Shown here: positions 62,496 through 64,000 of the stretch, piece by piece
Layout: each line of letters opens with the position of its first letter
Position numbering within the stretch: position 1 is the first letter of the stretch
NCBI RefSeq assembly: GCF_002078015.1
Contig: NZ_LWBP01000190.1
Span: forward strand, 1-64,000
DNA from: Niastella populi
GTDB lineage: Bacteria > Bacteroidota > Bacteroidia > Chitinophagales > Chitinophagaceae
Direction: 5' to 3'
DNA: 64,000 nt
Notes under the pieces: generated by a model
Told to the model about the DNA's origin: nothing
The model's database searches: none
What the model saw: the letters and a program-made list of their open reading frames with translations, nothing else
Made by a program: the position numbers and the translations under genes

Positions 62496-64000
62496 AAACG
62501 GGGCTTCATCATCGTCCCCGAACGGCATATCGTTCATCTTACTGCCGGCCTGTATATATAGCTTGGCGCCATCATCGCCACCCGCGCCGGCGCCACTTCC
62601 ACCGCCGCCATCGGGCACCGGTTTCCAGTTGCCGCCGCCCATACCCAAACCACTGAAATCATCTTCTTCAAACTCAACAAACTTCTGAATATGCAGTTGC
62701 GCTTTCAGCCTGATGGTTTCCAGCGAACCGTTACGGTGTTTGGCTATACGTACGTGGGTTTCCCCTTTATTGCTTTCTCCCATTTCATTGGAAGTGATAT
62801 CATAATACTCGGGGCGGTAAATGAACATTACCATGTCGGCATCCTGCTCAATGGCACCCGATTCACGAAGGTCACTCAACTGCGGCATCTTGTTACCATC
62901 TTTACGCGTTTCAACCGCACGGCTTAACTGCGACAGGGCAATAATGGGAGTCATCAACTCCTTGGCCAGCATTTTCAGGTTACGTGAAATGGTACTGATC
63001 TCCTGCTCACGGTTGGTGTTTTTGCCGTTACCCGCGCCGCTCATCAGCTGTAAGTAGTCGATGATGATAAGGCCGATGTTGTGTTTGGTTTTCAAACGGC
63101 GGCATTTCGCACGCAGCTCAAAAACGTTCAGGGCCGCGGTATCGTCGATAAATATGGGCGCCTGCGCCAGCCGTTGAATACCCTTTGCATACAACTGCTT
63201 CATTTCATAATCTTCCATCTTACCACGCGAGATCTTCTCGAGCCAAACCTCACTTTCGGCGCTCAGGATACGGGTAACCAGCTGCGCCGAGCTCATTTCA
63301 AGGCTGAAGAATACGATGGGGGTTGGCCGTGTACTGCTCAATGCGGCATTACGCGCAAGATTAAGGGCGAACGCCGTTTTACCCACGGCAGGCCGCGCAG
63401 CCAAAATGATCAGATCCGAATTCTGCCATCCGTAGGTCACTTTATCGAGTGAAGGAAAACCACTTGGCACCCCGGTAATATCTTCGGTACGGTGCCGCAT
63501 ATCCTCGATACGTTGTACGGTTTGCACCAGTACGGTATCGATACTGTCGTAGTTCTTCTTCATGTGGTTATTGGTGATCTCGAACAGCTTTGCCTCAGCT
63601 TCATCGAGCAGGTCGAACACATCGGCGCTGTCTTCATACGCGTCACCAATAATTTCACCACTGATACGGATAAGCTCGCGTTGAATGAATTTCTGTAAAA
63701 TGATCTTTGAGTGCGCTTCTATATTGGCAGAAGAAACAACTGAATTCGTTAAACGGGTTACGTAATAGGGGCCTCCCACCATTTCCAGTTCCTCTTTGCT
63801 GCGCAATTCTTCCACCACCGTTAAAATATCGATGGGCTGGCTTTTTTGCTGCAAACTTTGCATGGAACGGTAAATACGCTGGTGGGCGTCTACATAAAAA
63901 CACTCGGGTTTTAAGATCTCTACAACCACGTCGAAAGCTGATTTCTCAAGCATCACGGCGCCAAGTACCGCTTCTTCCAGGTCTTTTGCCTGGGGCGGAA
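62493..64000 (-). CDS. dnaB: Replicative DNA helicase DnaB (5' end outside window)
   Basis: The frame continues to the window edge (PPQAKDLEEAVLGAVM precedes the first in-frame Met), so the N-terminus is cut. Visible are most of the N-terminal DnaB helical domain, the linker, and the RecA-like motor: LAARPAVGKTAFAL (Walker A), FFSLEMSSAQLVTRI, RLKTKHNIGLIIIDYLQLM (Walker B), ISRNLKMLAKEL, ALSQLSRAVETR and DLRESGAIEQDADMVMFIYR. It unwinds DNA at the fork as a hexamer. The C-terminal ~60 residues are an extra glycine-rich, disordered tail ending in PFGDDDEAPF, resembling the acidic tip of SSB proteins. Confidence 0.96.
   Translation of the reverse strand, partial: PPQAKDLEEAVLGAVMLEKSAFDVVVEILKPECFYVDAHQRIYRSMQSLQQKSQPIDILTVVEELRSKEELEMVGGPYYVTRLTNSVVSSANIEAHSKIILQKFIQRELIRISGEIIGDAYEDSADVFDLLDEAEAKLFEITNNHMKKNYDSIDTVLVQTVQRIEDMRHRTEDITGVPSGFPSLDKVTYGWQNSDLIILAARPAVGKTAFALNLARNAALSSTRPTPIVFFSLEMSSAQLVTRILSAESEVWLEKISRGKMEDYEMKQLYAKGIQRLAQAPIFIDDTAALNVFELRAKCRRLKTKHNIGLIIIDYLQLMSGAGNGKNTNREQEISTISRNLKMLAKELMTPIIALSQLSRAVETRKDGNKMPQLSDLRESGAIEQDADMVMFIYRPEYYDITSNEMGESNKGETHVRIAKHRNGSLETIRLKAQLHIQKFVEFEEDDFSGLGMGGGNWKPVPDGGGGSGAGAGGDDGAKLYIQAGSKMNDMPFGDDDEAPF

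Overview
The window looks like a chromosome segment of a Bacteroidota bacterium, most likely family Chitinophagaceae (Niastella or Chitinophaga-like). The grounds are a SusC/SusD pair, type IX secretion (T9SS) sorting tails and a PorP/SprF-family protein, DUF1501/DUF1800 proteins, a GH92 mannosidase, TAnnTTTG-type promoter elements, weak Shine-Dalgarno sites and long intergenic runs of 7-8 bp repeats. No tRNA, rRNA, transposase, integrase or CRISPR array was recognised.

Region 1 (1-5150) is accessory DNA: a multi-pass membrane protein and an AlbA_2/Schlafen-type protein on the plus strand, then a tight minus-strand operon of a ComF-like phosphoribosyltransferase, a diverged DprA-like protein and a HAD phosphatase, and a double-HTH XRE regulator. 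It ends at about 5150 inside a yifB/comM gene, of which only the 3' third remains (5153-5640). This is the best candidate for a poorly described system.

Region 2 (5706-30467) is a large surface-polysaccharide locus. It holds a priming sugar-phosphate transferase, about nine glycosyltransferases including unusual two-domain fusions, a large membrane protein, a Wzm/Wzt-type ABC exporter, a Wzx-type flippase, three Wzy/WaaL-like integral membrane proteins and a short Wzz-like protein. It ends at an array of CATATG palindromes spaced exactly 21 bp apart (30516-30768).

Region 3 (31088-36035) carries an ABC exporter, a DUF983 protein and an OmpR-type two-component system, separated by repeat-rich intergenic DNA. 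The histidine kinase is divergent from susC. Region 4 (36189-49184) resembles a polysaccharide/glycoprotein utilisation locus: SusC, SusD, a fibronectin-type T9SS substrate, a PorP/SprF protein, two predicted secreted metallopeptidases and a GH92 alpha-mannosidase. Peptidases plus mannosidase suggest mannosylated glycoprotein or mannan as substrate (inference).

Region 5 (49193-64000) is mostly conserved backbone: DUF2721, a TPR histidine kinase with a LuxR-type response regulator, a DUF1501/DUF1800 pair, thiolase, a DUF4424-like protein, PyrD, a TerC-family protein, RsmE and replicative helicase DnaB (cut by the window end). Several genes here and in region 3 are followed by short tandem repeats that begin at or next to the stop codon.
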